Source: Bacteroidaceae bacterium
Lineage (GTDB): Bacteria > Bacteroidota > Bacteroidia > Bacteroidales > Bacteroidaceae
DNA: 64,000 nt
Assembly: GCA_017509605.1 (NCBI GenBank)
Contig: JAFWPH010000028.1
Location: forward strand, 24,643-88,642
Direction of reading: 5' to 3'
The translations under genes were made by a program, and so were the position numbers. Shown here piece by piece: positions 33,390-43,121 of this stretch (positions within the stretch are counted from its first letter, which is position 1; each line of letters starts with the position of its first letter). The notes beneath the pieces are model-generated. The model was not told where the DNA came from. It saw only the letters and a list, made by a program, of their open reading frames with translations, and did not search any database.

Positions 33390-34754
33390 ATGAAGATCCA
33401 AGACAGTGGTTTGTGGCGTATTGTGCGACGCTTCAACATGATGCCCGAAAAGAGTGACGAACAAGAGACCATAGAGCGCATCGAGGCAGGTGTGCCTTTC
33501 CGGGGTGCCAACCTTTGGGTGCTGGTCTTCGCCATCTTTATCGCCTCGTTGGGACTCAACGTCAACTCCACGGCTGTGATCATCGGCGCCATGTTGATTT
33601 CCCCCTTGATGGGTCCTATTCTCGGCATGGGTCTCGCCCTTGGCATCTACGACCTCAAACTCCTCAAACGGTCGCTCAAGAACCTGGGGGTTGCTACCTT
33701 CATCAGTGTGCTTACCGCTACCGTTTATTTCGCCATCTCCCCTTTCAACGAGGCGCAATCCGAACTTTTGGCGCGTACTTCGCCTACCATCTACGACGTG
33801 CTCATCGCCCTTTTCGGTGGTGCTGCCGGCATCGTGGGCCAGGCGTCAGGCGGTAAGGGCAACGTCATCCCCGGTGTGGCGATAGCCACGGCTTTGATGC
33901 CTCCGCTCTGCACCGCAGGTTTCGGCCTCGCCACGGGCAACCTCAGTTATTTTCTTGGTGCCTTCTACCTCTTCTACATCAATTCCGTATTCATCTGCCT
34001 TGCCACCTTCATCGGCATCAAGGCCTTGAAGTTCAGTCCTGTGGAATCGTCGGAAGGCAAGAAGAACACCAAACTCAGCAGCACCATTTTCGCCATCGCC
34101 GTCATCACGTTGATTCCCGCCGCCATCACCACCTACAAGGTGCTTCAACAGAACATCTTCGACGGGAAAGTGAAGGATTTCGTGGACACCCAACTCCATT
34201 GGAAGGGCGCGCAGATCATCTCCTACGAGGCACGGACCGACAGCAACCAGTTGAAGGTTGTGGCTGTAGGCGAGTTGATTCCCGACAGCATCAAGAACCA
34301 GGCGCAGCAGGTCATGTCCTTCTACGGCATGGAGGGCTACCAGCTTCAGTTGATTCAAGGTTCCGCCAACATCCATTTGTTGGAGAACGAGCTTAGTAAG
34401 ACCACTAACAAGCAATCGGAGCAGATGAACCAGTTGCTGATCAGCGAGGCCAAGATCACCGCGCTGCGCGACACTCTGCGTCAATACCGTCAGTACGAGA
34501 TACTTAGCCAGCAACTCAGTTCAGAAATCGAGGTGCTTTATCCCCAAGTGAGTGTGGTGAGTCTTTCACGAATGCTTGGGGTGAGCACAGACTCGGTAAT
34601 GACGACGCCTTACGTGTTGGCTATTATTGAGACCGACAAAACCTCATCCATCTCTGCCGCTGAGCGTGAGACGCTCCGTCAATGGTTGGCAACAAGAAGC
34701 GACGCTGACAGCCTTCGTCTCATCGTCACCGAGGTGGAGAAAAAGGAAAAATGA
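33390..34754 (+). CDS. DUF389 membrane protein
   Basis: Protein of 454 residues of the DUF389 (TIGR00341/TIGR00271) family. Six or so membrane helices lie at about 45-260, with family stretches NVNSTAVIIGAMLISPLMGP, LGMGLALGIYDLKLLKRSL and GVAIATALMPPLCTAGFGLA. The C-terminal 200 residues are soluble, with a coiled-coil part (LLENELSKTTNKQSEQMNQL). The physiological role is not established. The stop overlaps the start of the following regulator (ATGA), so the two are translated together; a functional link to fructan use is not obvious. Confidence 0.88.
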   Translation: MKIQDSGLWRIVRRFNMMPEKSDEQETIERIEAGVPFRGANLWVLVFAIFIASLGLNVNSTAVIIGAMLISPLMGPILGMGLALGIYDLKLLKRSLKNLGVATFISVLTATVYFAISPFNEAQSELLARTSPTIYDVLIALFGGAAGIVGQASGGKGNVIPGVAIATALMPPLCTAGFGLATGNLSYFLGAFYLFYINSVFICLATFIGIKALKFSPVESSEGKKNTKLSSTIFAIAVITLIPAAITTYKVLQQNIFDGKVKDFVDTQLHWKGAQIISYEARTDSNQLKVVAVGELIPDSIKNQAQQVMSFYGMEGYQLQLIQGSANIHLLENELSKTTNKQSEQMNQLLISEAKITALRDTLRQYRQYEILSQQLSSEIEVLYPQVSVVSLSRMLGVSTDSVMTTPYVLAIIETDKTSSISAAERETLRQWLATRSDADSLRLIVTEVEKKEK

Positions 34755-36385
34755 CATACAAGCCTCTGCTTATGCGACAACGCTTATTATATATACCTTT
34801 GCTCCTCTTAGCTGTTGGGCTGTTCCTTTCCTGCTCAGGAGAGCGGAAGAAGGTGGTGGCCGTATCGCAATGTTCGATGGACGAGTGGCGCAACCAGATG
34901 AATGAGGAGATGCGTCGTGAGGCTTTCTTCCACACCGACTTAGATGTGGAGATTCATTCCACTCCCGACAACACCCAGCAGCAGATCGCCGACATCGAGA
35001 GTTTCATCCGTCGCGGTGTCGATGCCATCGTGGTTGCACCCAATGAGTGGGAACCCCTTCGCCCAGTCATCGAGAAAGCCTACGACGCAGGCATCCCCGT
35101 GGTGTTGGTTGACAGGAAGATCAACAGCGACAAATACACAGCCTTTGTGGGAGGCGACAACATCGATGTGGGCCGAAAGGCAGCACATTATATCCGCGAC
35201 TTGCTGCCTAACGGCGGGCGCATCATCGAGATAGAAGGACTGGCCAGCAGCACTTCGTCGCAAGAGCGGAAACAAGGATTCCATCAGGTAATAGACTCCT
35301 TCCCCGACATCAGGATTGTGGGTCATGGTGTGGCCAACTGGCAGCGTCAGCGTGCGATTGAGGTGATGGACAGTATCGGTGCTCGACTGACCGATACGCC
35401 AGTTGACATTGTCTTTGCTTACAACGACCGCATGGCCATCGGCGCCAGGCAGTCGTTGGAGAAGAACATCAAGGAAGGTCGTATCCACTTGTCTTCGTTC
35501 CCCCTCTTTATTGGTGTCGATGCCCTGCTCGACGATACGATTGGAGTGGGACGCGTGGAAGACGGTACGCTCGAGGCCTCCTTCCTCTATCAGACGGGAG
35601 GCGACAAGGCCATTCACACCGCCGCCTGCATCTTGAACGGTCTTCCCTATCAGCGCGAACAAGTGTTTGAGACCAGTCTGGTCAATCGTGGAAACGTCCA
35701 CCTCATGCGCATTCAGGCCAGCCACATCAAAGACCAGGATGACAAGATAGAGTATCTCAATAACCGTCTTGATGAGTTTTTCAAGCAGTATTCCGCCCAG
35801 CGAATCGTTCTCATCACCTTCATCGTCATCGTCATCCTCCTCATGGCCGTTTTGGGACTGCTCTACCGTTTTTATATGATGAAGCACCGCATGAACGCCA
35901 AACTCCAGCACAAGAACGAACTCCTTCAACGTCAGCGTGATGAGTTGGAGGCTGAGCGCGACAAACTCATTGAGGCGCAGATGACCACAGCCGAAAAACA
36001 GCAGATAGATGTGGAGATACACCAAAGCGAGGAGCGTTTGGAACGTGGCGAGGGTCTTCTTCCCCACGACCAGAAGTTCATGGACAAGTTCAATGGCATC
36101 CTCCTCCAGCACATGGCTAATTCTGAACTTACCGTGGATATGCTTGGTGCCGAGATGAACCTGAGCCGTGTCCAACTTTACCGTCGTGTCAAAGCCCTTT
36201 CGGGTCATTCCCCCAACGAACTGCTTCGCATGGCTCGACTCACCCGAGGCAAACAACTGCTCCAGGCTGGTCATCACAACATCTCAGAGGCGGCTTATGC
36301 CGTAGGATTCTCTTCCCCGTCATATTTTGCCAAGTGCTATAAGGATTTTTTTGGCGAGAATCCCACTGAGACCTTGAAAAAGTAA
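34751..36385 (+). CDS. Transmembrane one-component regulator: sugar-binding domain fused to AraC HTH
   Basis: Regulator of 544 residues. Order: signal/anchor ending FLSC (about 10-28); periplasmic LacI/ribose-binding-type sugar-binding domain about 34-325 (IADIESFIRRGVDAIVVAPN, PVVLVDRKINSDKYTAFVGG, VDIVFAYNDRMAIGARQSLE); transmembrane helix 351-374; coiled coil about 378-435; AraC-type HTH 440-544 (LTVDMLGAEMNLSRVQLYRR, SEAAYAVGFSSPSYFAKCYK). It lacks the kinase and receiver parts of hybrid two-component systems. The same type of sensor domain in the B. thetaiotaomicron fructan regulator binds fructose, and the adjacent genes form a fructan locus. So it probably senses fructose in the periplasm and activates susC and downstream genes. 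Confidence 0.88.
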   Translation: MTYKPLLMRQRLLYIPLLLLAVGLFLSCSGERKKVVAVSQCSMDEWRNQMNEEMRREAFFHTDLDVEIHSTPDNTQQQIADIESFIRRGVDAIVVAPNEWEPLRPVIEKAYDAGIPVVLVDRKINSDKYTAFVGGDNIDVGRKAAHYIRDLLPNGGRIIEIEGLASSTSSQERKQGFHQVIDSFPDIRIVGHGVANWQRQRAIEVMDSIGARLTDTPVDIVFAYNDRMAIGARQSLEKNIKEGRIHLSSFPLFIGVDALLDDTIGVGRVEDGTLEASFLYQTGGDKAIHTAACILNGLPYQREQVFETSLVNRGNVHLMRIQASHIKDQDDKIEYLNNRLDEFFKQYSAQRIVLITFIVIVILLMAVLGLLYRFYMMKHRMNAKLQHKNELLQRQRDELEAERDKLIEAQMTTAEKQQIDVEIHQSEERLERGEGLLPHDQKFMDKFNGILLQHMANSELTVDMLGAEMNLSRVQLYRRVKALSGHSPNELLRMARLTRGKQLLQAGHHNISEAAYAVGFSSPSYFAKCYKDFFGENPTETLKK

Positions 36386-36413
36386 TTTTTGCGTTTCTTT
36401 TTTGTTGTTACCC

Positions 36414-36443
36414 TTTGTTTTTCCGAAAAAATATGTATTTTTG
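36414..36443 (+). promoter_or_regulatory. Promoter of the fructan locus (TTTG-N18-TATTTTTG)
   Basis: TTTG at 36414-36417, 18 bases, TATTTTTG at 36436-36443 followed by C. The RNA would start near 36449, leaving a leader of about 390 bases before susC. Confidence 0.65.
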
Positions 36444-36499
36444 CAAATACCTTGCGATAAGGTGTTACATTTCGGAAAAAAACAGGAGTAACTGACTCT

Positions 36500-36648
36500 T
36501 TTCGAACCAAACTGCGACCTTGGGAATATGAAATAGAGAGTTCAGTGCCCCACCATATATAAAGAATGGTGTGGACTGACGTTTCATCTATTCATTGGTT
36601 GTCGCAGACCAGGTTCGAAAGTGAAAACGTCTCGTCCACACCTTTTTT
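36500..36648 (+). promoter_or_regulatory. Candidate attenuator: two mutually exclusive hairpins in the susC leader
   Basis: Hairpin A: TTTCGAACC (36500-36508) with GGTTCGAAA (36612-36620); CTGCGAC (36512-36518) with GTCGCAG (36601-36607); ATGAAA (36528-36533) with TTTCAT (36582-36587); CACCAT (36551-36556) with ATGGTG (36566-36571). Hairpin B: GGTGTGGAC (36568-36576) with GTCCACACC (36634-36642), and ACGTTT (36579-36584) with AAACGT (36625-36630), directly followed by six T residues. B uses bases needed for A, so the RNA could switch between a terminator (B) and an antiterminator (A). Alternatively B ends a short leader RNA. Confidence 0.6.
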
Positions 36649-36700
36649 GTGTTTCTGATGCAAAATTAGGCCAATAAAGACGTTTCGTTAGATAAAAATC

Positions 36701-36753
36701 GTTCATTCCATCGCAAAAATGTTTCATCGCAACAAATTTGCGAGCCGATGAAC
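36701..36753. repeat. Inverted repeat close upstream of susC
   Basis: GTTCAT (36701-36706) with ATGAAC (36748-36753), enclosing a direct repeat CATCGCAA (twice) and an inner inverted pair TCGCAA/TTGCGA (36727-36732, 36738-36743). It lies about 90 bases before susC, downstream of the predicted promoter, and may be an RNA hairpin or a regulator site. Confidence 0.45.
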
Positions 36754-36841
36754 TAAATATGGCAACTCTTTACTTTTAATGACGTTAACTTTGAATCAAG
36801 TTTTCAAAAAAAACAAGTCTAACTTAAAACCAATCAAGCAA

Positions 36842-39800
36842 ATGAGACATCTAAAACGATTGCTTCTGAGCATAATGCTCATCCTTGTGTGTACTATAAT
36901 GTACGCGCAATCGGAAATCACGGGCACCGTTGTCGATGAGTTCGGAGACGGACTCTATGGCACAACTGTGGTGGAGAAGGGCACATCGAACGGTACGGTG
37001 ACTGACCTCGATGGTAACTTCACTCTCAAAGTAGCCGAAGGAACGACCCTCGTCATTTCCTTCATCGGCTTCGAAACACTTGAAGTGCCTGCTAAACAAG
37101 GCATGAAGGTGACACTGAAAGAAAACACTTCCGAGTTGTCGGAAGTGGTGGTAACAGGTTATACTACACAGCGAAAGGCCGACTTGACTGGAGCTGTCAG
37201 CGTCGTGAGTGTCGATGAAATAGCCAAGCAGAACGAAAACAACCCCATTAAGGCGTTGCAAGGAAGAGTTCCTGGCATGAATGTGAGTGCCGATGGTAAT
37301 CCTTCTGGTGCTGCTACAGTGCGAATCCGTGGTATCGGAACTCTCAACAACAACGACCCCCTTTACATCATTGATGGAGTGCCCACGAAGGCTGGTATGC
37401 ACGAACTCAACGGAAACGACATCGAGAGCATACAAGTCCTCAAGGACGCTGCCTCTGCTTCAATCTATGGTAGCCGTGCTGCCAATGGCGTGATTATCAT
37501 CACCACCAAACGTGGAAAGGAAGGCAAGGTGAAGATCAACTTCGACGGTAGTGTCGCAGTTCAGACTTACGTTCACAAGATGGATGTGCTCAATGCCAAG
37601 GAATTCGGACAGGTGATGTGGCAGGGTTACGTCAACGATGGACTTGACCCAAACCAGAACGGCCTTGGATATCATTACGACTGGACCTACAACCAGCAGG
37701 GCATTCCTTTGCTCAATGGCATCACCATGAACAAGTACCTTGATGCCGCTGGCACGACTCCAGCCGCTGATACAGACTGGTTTGACGAGACCACACGCAC
37801 TGGTGTTGTTCAGCAGTACAACGTCTCTTTGAGCAATGGCTCAGAGCGAGGTTCCTCTTTCTTCTCTTTGGGATACTACAAGAACAAGGGCATCATCAAA
37901 CAGTCCGACTTCGAACGTTTCTCCGCCCGTATGAACAGCGACTACAAGTTGCTCAAGGTGGGTGAAAAGAACATCATTACCGTGGGCGAGGACTTCACTG
38001 TCAACCGCACCAACGAACTACAGGCCCCTGGAGGATTCCTCCAGAACGTACTTCAGTTCAATCCCTCTCTTCCTGTCTATACTAACAGTGGCGAATATGC
38101 AGGTCCTGTTGGTGGATATCCCGACCGCGAGAACCCTGTAGCTCGATTGAATCGTAACAGTGATAACCGATACACATACTGGCGTATGTTCGGCGACGCT
38201 TACCTGAACATCAATCCAATCGAAAACTTCAACATCAAGACCACTTTCGGACTCGACTACGCTCAGAAGGAGCAGCGTATCTTCCAGTACCCCATCACCG
38301 AGGGAACTGTAGCCAACGCCACAAACGGAGTGGAGGCCAAACAGGAACATTGGACCAAGTGGATGTGGAACGCCATAGCCACATACAACCTTGAGGTCGG
38401 CAAGCACCGTGGTGACGCTTTGATTGGTACTGAGTTGAACCGTGAGGACGACACATGGTTCAGCGGAAAGATGTATGACTTCATGATTCTGAATCCCGAC
38501 TATATGTGGCCTAACGCAGGTGTTGGAGAAGCAGAGGCTTACGGTAGCGGAGAGGGCTACACCCTTGTTTCTTTCTTCGGCAAGTTGAACTACACCTACA
38601 ACGACCGTTATCTGGCCAGTTTCACCATACGTCATGATGGTTCCAGCCGATTCGGTAAAAACAACCGTTATGGTACATTCCCGAGCGTCAGTGCAGGTTG
38701 GCGAATGAGCGAGGAGGATTTCATGAAAGGTATTGATTGGCTTGAGAACCTCAAGCTTCGTGCTTCATGGGGACAGACTGGTAACCAGGAAATCTCCAAC
38801 ATTGCCCGTTACACCCTCTTTGAGAGCAACTACGGCGAGGCAGGCTTTGGTGGACAAAGTTACGGCACCAGTTACGACATAGCAGGAACCAATGGTGGAC
38901 AGACTCTTCCAAGCGGTTTCAAGCGCAACCAGCTCGGTAACGATGACTTGAAATGGGAAACCACCACACAGACCAACGTTGGTCTTGACTTCGGTTTCTT
39001 CCATAACGCACTCTACGGTTCTTTCGAGTGGTACTATAAAAAAACCAAGGACATCTTGGTCTATATGCCCGGTATTGGTGTGATGGGAGAAGGCAGCAGC
39101 CAGTGGATCAACGCCGGTGAGATGGAGAACAGAGGTATTGAATTCAACGTTGGCTATCGAGGACACGTCGGTGACTTCCAGTATGACTTCACCGGCAATA
39201 TCGGAGCATACCGCAACAAAGTCACCAAACTTCCCGAGACCATCGCGGCACGCGGCACTTTTGGTGGAAACGGTGTGGAGAGCGTCGTCGGCCATCCTTT
39301 CGGAGCTCAGGTTGGATACGTCTATGACGGCATCTTCAAGAGCCAGGACGAAATAGACAACCACGCACAACAAAACGGTGCAGGGCTTGGTCGCATACGT
39401 TGGAAAGACCTCAACAATGACGGCCTCATCAACGAGCAAGACCAGAAGTGGATCTACAGTCCTGTACCCGACTTCACTTGGGGACTTAATGTCTATTTGC
39501 AGTATAAGAACTGGGATTTCACGATGTTCTGGCAGGGAGTTCAAGGTGTTGATGTCATCTCTGACCTCAAGAAAGAAACCGACCTCTGGAGTGGACTGAA
39601 TATCTCCAACTTGAACAAGGGCAGCCGTCTTCTTGATGCTTGGACTCCCAACAACATGGGTTCCAACATTCCCTCCATCAGCACGATGGACAATAACAAC
39701 GAAAAACGTGTCAGCAGCTACTTTGTTGAAAACGGATCCTTCGCCAAACTGCGCACCATCCAGCTTGGTTACAACTTCCCCAAAAACATCTGCGAGAAGA

Positions 39801-39949
39801 TCCACATGGAACGTCTGCGCATGTACCTTTCCGCACAGAACCTCCTGACCATCAAGAGTAAAAATTTCACGGGCGTTGATCCAGAGAATGCCAACTATGG
39901 CTATCCTATCCCTCTCAACGTTACATTCGGACTTAATGTTTCATTCTAA
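36842..39949 (+). CDS. SusC-like TonB-dependent outer-membrane transporter (fructan locus)
   Basis: Outer-membrane importer of 1035 residues, taking up oligosaccharides with its SusD lid, energised by TonB. I chose ATG 36842, giving a normal signal peptide MRHLKRLLLSIMLILVCTIM; an upstream in-frame ATG at 36779 adds 21 unlikely residues. Domains: carboxypeptidase-regulatory-like repeat at about 27-100 (GTVVDEFGDGLYGTTVVEKG), TonB plug about 115-235 (LNNNDPLYIIDGVPTKAG, SIYGSRAANGVIIITTK), then the beta barrel to the C-terminal FGLNVSF. It heads the fructan operon after a 390-base leader. Confidence 0.95.
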   Translation: MRHLKRLLLSIMLILVCTIMYAQSEITGTVVDEFGDGLYGTTVVEKGTSNGTVTDLDGNFTLKVAEGTTLVISFIGFETLEVPAKQGMKVTLKENTSELSEVVVTGYTTQRKADLTGAVSVVSVDEIAKQNENNPIKALQGRVPGMNVSADGNPSGAATVRIRGIGTLNNNDPLYIIDGVPTKAGMHELNGNDIESIQVLKDAASASIYGSRAANGVIIITTKRGKEGKVKINFDGSVAVQTYVHKMDVLNAKEFGQVMWQGYVNDGLDPNQNGLGYHYDWTYNQQGIPLLNGITMNKYLDAAGTTPAADTDWFDETTRTGVVQQYNVSLSNGSERGSSFFSLGYYKNKGIIKQSDFERFSARMNSDYKLLKVGEKNIITVGEDFTVNRTNELQAPGGFLQNVLQFNPSLPVYTNSGEYAGPVGGYPDRENPVARLNRNSDNRYTYWRMFGDAYLNINPIENFNIKTTFGLDYAQKEQRIFQYPITEGTVANATNGVEAKQEHWTKWMWNAIATYNLEVGKHRGDALIGTELNREDDTWFSGKMYDFMILNPDYMWPNAGVGEAEAYGSGEGYTLVSFFGKLNYTYNDRYLASFTIRHDGSSRFGKNNRYGTFPSVSAGWRMSEEDFMKGIDWLENLKLRASWGQTGNQEISNIARYTLFESNYGEAGFGGQSYGTSYDIAGTNGGQTLPSGFKRNQLGNDDLKWETTTQTNVGLDFGFFHNALYGSFEWYYKKTKDILVYMPGIGVMGEGSSQWINAGEMENRGIEFNVGYRGHVGDFQYDFTGNIGAYRNKVTKLPETIAARGTFGGNGVESVVGHPFGAQVGYVYDGIFKSQDEIDNHAQQNGAGLGRIRWKDLNNDGLINEQDQKWIYSPVPDFTWGLNVYLQYKNWDFTMFWQGVQGVDVISDLKKETDLWSGLNISNLNKGSRLLDAWTPNNMGSNIPSISTMDNNNEKRVSSYFVENGSFAKLRTIQLGYNFPKNICEKIHMERLRMYLSAQNLLTIKSKNFTGVDPENANYGYPIPLNVTFGLNVSF

Positions 39950-39961
39950 ATAGCAGCCATC

Positions 39962-41689
39962 ATGAAAAAGATATTCAATATAATCTGTGCAGTCAGTGTC
40001 ATCTGCGGTCTTACCAGTTGCTCCGATTTCCTTGATGAGCACACACCTCAGGGCACACTCAGCGACGAGCAGGTGAAGACCCCCGAAAACGCCGAGAACA
40101 TGGTTGTCTCCGCTTATGCCATCTTCACCTCTTCCGAAGACATTAACTCTTCATTTTCTATGTGGAACTTCGATGTTCGTTCCGACGATGCCTACAAGGG
40201 AGGCAGTGGTACCAGCGATGGAGATGTGTTCCACCAACTCGAGGTACAGCAGGGAGTTCTGACCACCAACTGGAACATCAACGACATGTGGGTGCGTCTC
40301 TACAACAGCATCTCCCGTGTCAATAGTGCCATTGCACTCTTAAACACCTGCGACGATAGCTTCAGCAAGAAGCAGCAGAGACTGGCCGAGATGAAATTCC
40401 TCCGCGCCTACGCACACTTCCTCTTGAAGCGACTCTATAAGAACATTCCTTTCGTCATCGACCCCAACTTGAGCTATGACGAGTACAACGCTCTTTCCAA
40501 CCGTACCTATAACAACGACGAGGGATGGCAACTCATCATCGACGACTTGATGGAGGCCTACAACACGCTTCCTGTCACACAAGAGGACAAGGGACGCCCG
40601 ACAAAGGCTGCCGCAGCTGCCTTCTTAGCCAAGGTATATCTTTACAAGGCTTACCATCAGGATGATGCCTCCACCAACCAGGTGACAAGCATCAATGACG
40701 ACGAGCTGAAAAAGGTCATTGAGTTCACCAATCCCGCTCTCTACTCCAACTATGGCTTGGAAGACGACATGCACAACAACTTCCGTCCTGAAGAGCAGTA
40801 CGAGAACGGAAAGGAAAGCATCTGGGCCATCCAGTACTCCCGCAACGATGGAAGTACCTATGGCAACCTGAACTGGAGCTATGGCCTCATCCCGCCAAAT
40901 ATCCCGGGTGCTACTGACGGTGGTTGCGACTTCTACAAGCCCAGTCAGAACCTTGTTAATGCCTATCGCACAGGAGCCGATGGCCTGCCATTGATTGACA
41001 GCTTCAATGCCAAGGACTACGACAAGGCAGCCGACAACGCCGATCCCCGTCTCTTCCTCACCATTGGTATTCCCGGTCTGCCATATATGTTCAATAAGAA
41101 CTACATGATGGAAGAAACCAGCATCTGGAGTCGTTCCAACGGACTCTATGGTTACAATGTCACACTGAAGCAGAATGTGGATCCCGCACTTATCGACCAA
41201 TATCTCATCAAGGGTAGCTACTGGGCTTCCAGTATGAACCGTATCGTCTTCCGATATGCCGACGTATTACTGATGCGTGCTGAAGCTTATGCTCAACTCG
41301 GTCAGACCGATGAGGCGATCAAACTGGTTAATCAGGTGCGTACACGTGCAGCTGGAAGTACACAGATGATTGGTACTTACCCAAGTCTTTACGGAGTCAA
41401 GATGTATGCTGCCAACTACAAGGGTAGTTACTCAAAGGAAGATGCCATCAAGATTGTGAAGATGGAACGACGACTGGAATTCGGAATGGAGTGTGAGCGT
41501 TTCTTCGACCTTGTCAGATGGGGCGATGCAGCCACAGTGCTCAACCGCTATTATGCCGAGGAGATACCCCACTGCGCAATCTACAGCAGCGCACACTTCA
41601 CTGCCAACAAGGACGAATATCTGCCTATCCCATTCGAGCAGATTTCAGCCAGCCATGGCAATTATACCCAAAACATTGGTAACTGGTAA
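39962..41689 (+). CDS. SusD-like glycan-binding lipoprotein (fructan locus)
   Basis: Outer-membrane lipoprotein of 575 residues (RagB/SusD family) forming the lid of the SusC channel. The signal ends VICGLTSC followed by SDFLDEHTPQGTLS, the typical SusD beginning. Tetratricopeptide-like helices follow in the first half (MKFLRAYAHFLLKRLYKNIP), and late motifs are RYADVLLMRAEAYAQLG and KMERRLEFGMECERFFDLVR. It starts 12 bases after susC. Confidence 0.95.
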   Translation: MKKIFNIICAVSVICGLTSCSDFLDEHTPQGTLSDEQVKTPENAENMVVSAYAIFTSSEDINSSFSMWNFDVRSDDAYKGGSGTSDGDVFHQLEVQQGVLTTNWNINDMWVRLYNSISRVNSAIALLNTCDDSFSKKQQRLAEMKFLRAYAHFLLKRLYKNIPFVIDPNLSYDEYNALSNRTYNNDEGWQLIIDDLMEAYNTLPVTQEDKGRPTKAAAAAFLAKVYLYKAYHQDDASTNQVTSINDDELKKVIEFTNPALYSNYGLEDDMHNNFRPEEQYENGKESIWAIQYSRNDGSTYGNLNWSYGLIPPNIPGATDGGCDFYKPSQNLVNAYRTGADGLPLIDSFNAKDYDKAADNADPRLFLTIGIPGLPYMFNKNYMMEETSIWSRSNGLYGYNVTLKQNVDPALIDQYLIKGSYWASSMNRIVFRYADVLLMRAEAYAQLGQTDEAIKLVNQVRTRAAGSTQMIGTYPSLYGVKMYAANYKGSYSKEDAIKIVKMERRLEFGMECERFFDLVRWGDAATVLNRYYAEEIPHCAIYSSAHFTANKDEYLPIPFEQISASHGNYTQNIGNW

Positions 41690-41717
41690 TAACAACGAAT
41701 TAAACGAACAGTAGTTT

Positions 41718-43115
41718 ATGAAGACAAAGATATTAAACATATTAGGTGCAATATGCCTGCTTTTCGGCATAGCTGCCTGTAGCGACGACAATACCAGCGA
41801 CCTGCGACTCGATGGTGATTGCATGGTTGAAGCTCTCGCGCTTGACAACTACCAAGGAAATATCGACCTCTTGTCGCGAACTATCATTGTGCGTCTGCCT
41901 GAAGTGTACGAGACATCAGCCATGAAACTGACGACCCTCACGCTCAGCAACGGAGCTGTCTGCAACATCAGCCAGGGCGCAACCCTCAATATGGACGCAC
42001 CAAAGGTGCTTCACGTGACCAACGGCGATACCTATCTTGATTGGACAGTCAGCGTGCTTCACGACGAGGCTCGTATCAAGTCCTTCATCATCAACGATAT
42101 CTATACTGGAGCCATCGACCAGGACGCAAAGACCATTACTGTCTATGTACCCGCCAACGTCGATATCACAGCTCTTGTGCCTACCATCACCTATAGTCAG
42201 AACGCCACCGTCACTCCTGGATCAGGTGTGCCGCAGGACTTTACAAATCCTGTTAAATACACGGTGAAGAACAATTCGGCAGAGAGCACATACACTGTTA
42301 ACGTCATTTCTATTGACAAGCCTGCAGCACTCTTCGTCGGTTCAGCTTCAACCATGAGCGAACTCGATGCAGAGGCCAAGGCAGCATGCGAGTGGATGCT
42401 TGGCAATGTGCCCAACTCCCTCTATACATCATTTGCTGATTTGCGTTCAGGAACCATCGACCTTAGCGAGTGCAAGGTCATCTGGTGGCACTGGCATGTA
42501 GATTGGGCTGTTGATGGACATGACGCTTTCGTTGCCAAGGGAACGGATGCTCTCGACACCAAGAACGAGTTGCGTCAGTTCTATGAGAATGGCGGTGCAT
42601 TGCTCCTTACCCGCTATGCCACTAACCTGCCGTCATTCATTGGCGTGACAGGTGACGACGAGTGGACCACACCCAATAACTGTTGGGGTGGTGAGGAATT
42701 CAGTGCAGAGCTCTGTGGCGGTCCTTGGACCTTCCGCATCTACGATGGTCAGGCAGGCCATCCACTCTGGCAGAACCTCGTAGCTGGTGACAACGCCAAC
42801 GAAGTTTATTGCACCGATGCAGGCTACCACATCACTAACTCCACTGCACAGTACCACATCGGTACCGACTGGGGTGGTTTCGACGACTACGATGCTTGGA
42901 CTGGCCGTACTGGAGGCAAGATTCTCGGTGTGGGTGGCGATGGTGCCATTGTTGCATGGGAATATCCTGCCCACGACGGCAAGGGCGGCATCATCTGCAT
43001 CGGTTCCGGCTGCTACGACTGGTATTCATACACCTTCGAGGCTGGCTATGCCGAGAACTTCCACAAGAACATAGAGATTATCACTCAGAACGCCATCAAC
43101 TATTTAACTAAGTAA
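41718..43115 (+). CDS. Surface glycan-binding lipoprotein (DUF4960-like)
   Basis: Lipoprotein of 465 residues (signal ends LLFGIAAC). One or two Ig-like/DUF5018-type domains occupy about 30-200 (IKSFIINDIYTGAIDQDAKT, VPTITYSQNATVTPGSGVP). A C-terminal domain at about 205-465 (AALFVGSASTMSELDAEAKA, CKVIWWHWHVDWAVDGHD, EFYENGGALLLTRYATNLP-like) matches my memory of DUF4960 in fructan loci. The position after susD equals that of the levan-binding surface protein in B. thetaiotaomicron, so a fructan-binding role is likely. Confidence 0.75.
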   Translation: MKTKILNILGAICLLFGIAACSDDNTSDLRLDGDCMVEALALDNYQGNIDLLSRTIIVRLPEVYETSAMKLTTLTLSNGAVCNISQGATLNMDAPKVLHVTNGDTYLDWTVSVLHDEARIKSFIINDIYTGAIDQDAKTITVYVPANVDITALVPTITYSQNATVTPGSGVPQDFTNPVKYTVKNNSAESTYTVNVISIDKPAALFVGSASTMSELDAEAKAACEWMLGNVPNSLYTSFADLRSGTIDLSECKVIWWHWHVDWAVDGHDAFVAKGTDALDTKNELRQFYENGGALLLTRYATNLPSFIGVTGDDEWTTPNNCWGGEEFSAELCGGPWTFRIYDGQAGHPLWQNLVAGDNANEVYCTDAGYHITNSTAQYHIGTDWGGFDDYDAWTGRTGGKILGVGGDGAIVAWEYPAHDGKGGIICIGSGCYDWYSYTFEAGYAENFHKNIEIITQNAINYLTK

Positions 43116-43121
43116 TTCATT

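Noticed and set aside
34940..36277. Long minus-strand open frame of 445 codons
   Set aside because: Antisense shadow of the PBP-AraC regulator gene.
36779..36841. Upstream start for SusC
   Set aside because: It would add 21 polar residues before a complete signal peptide beginning at 36842.
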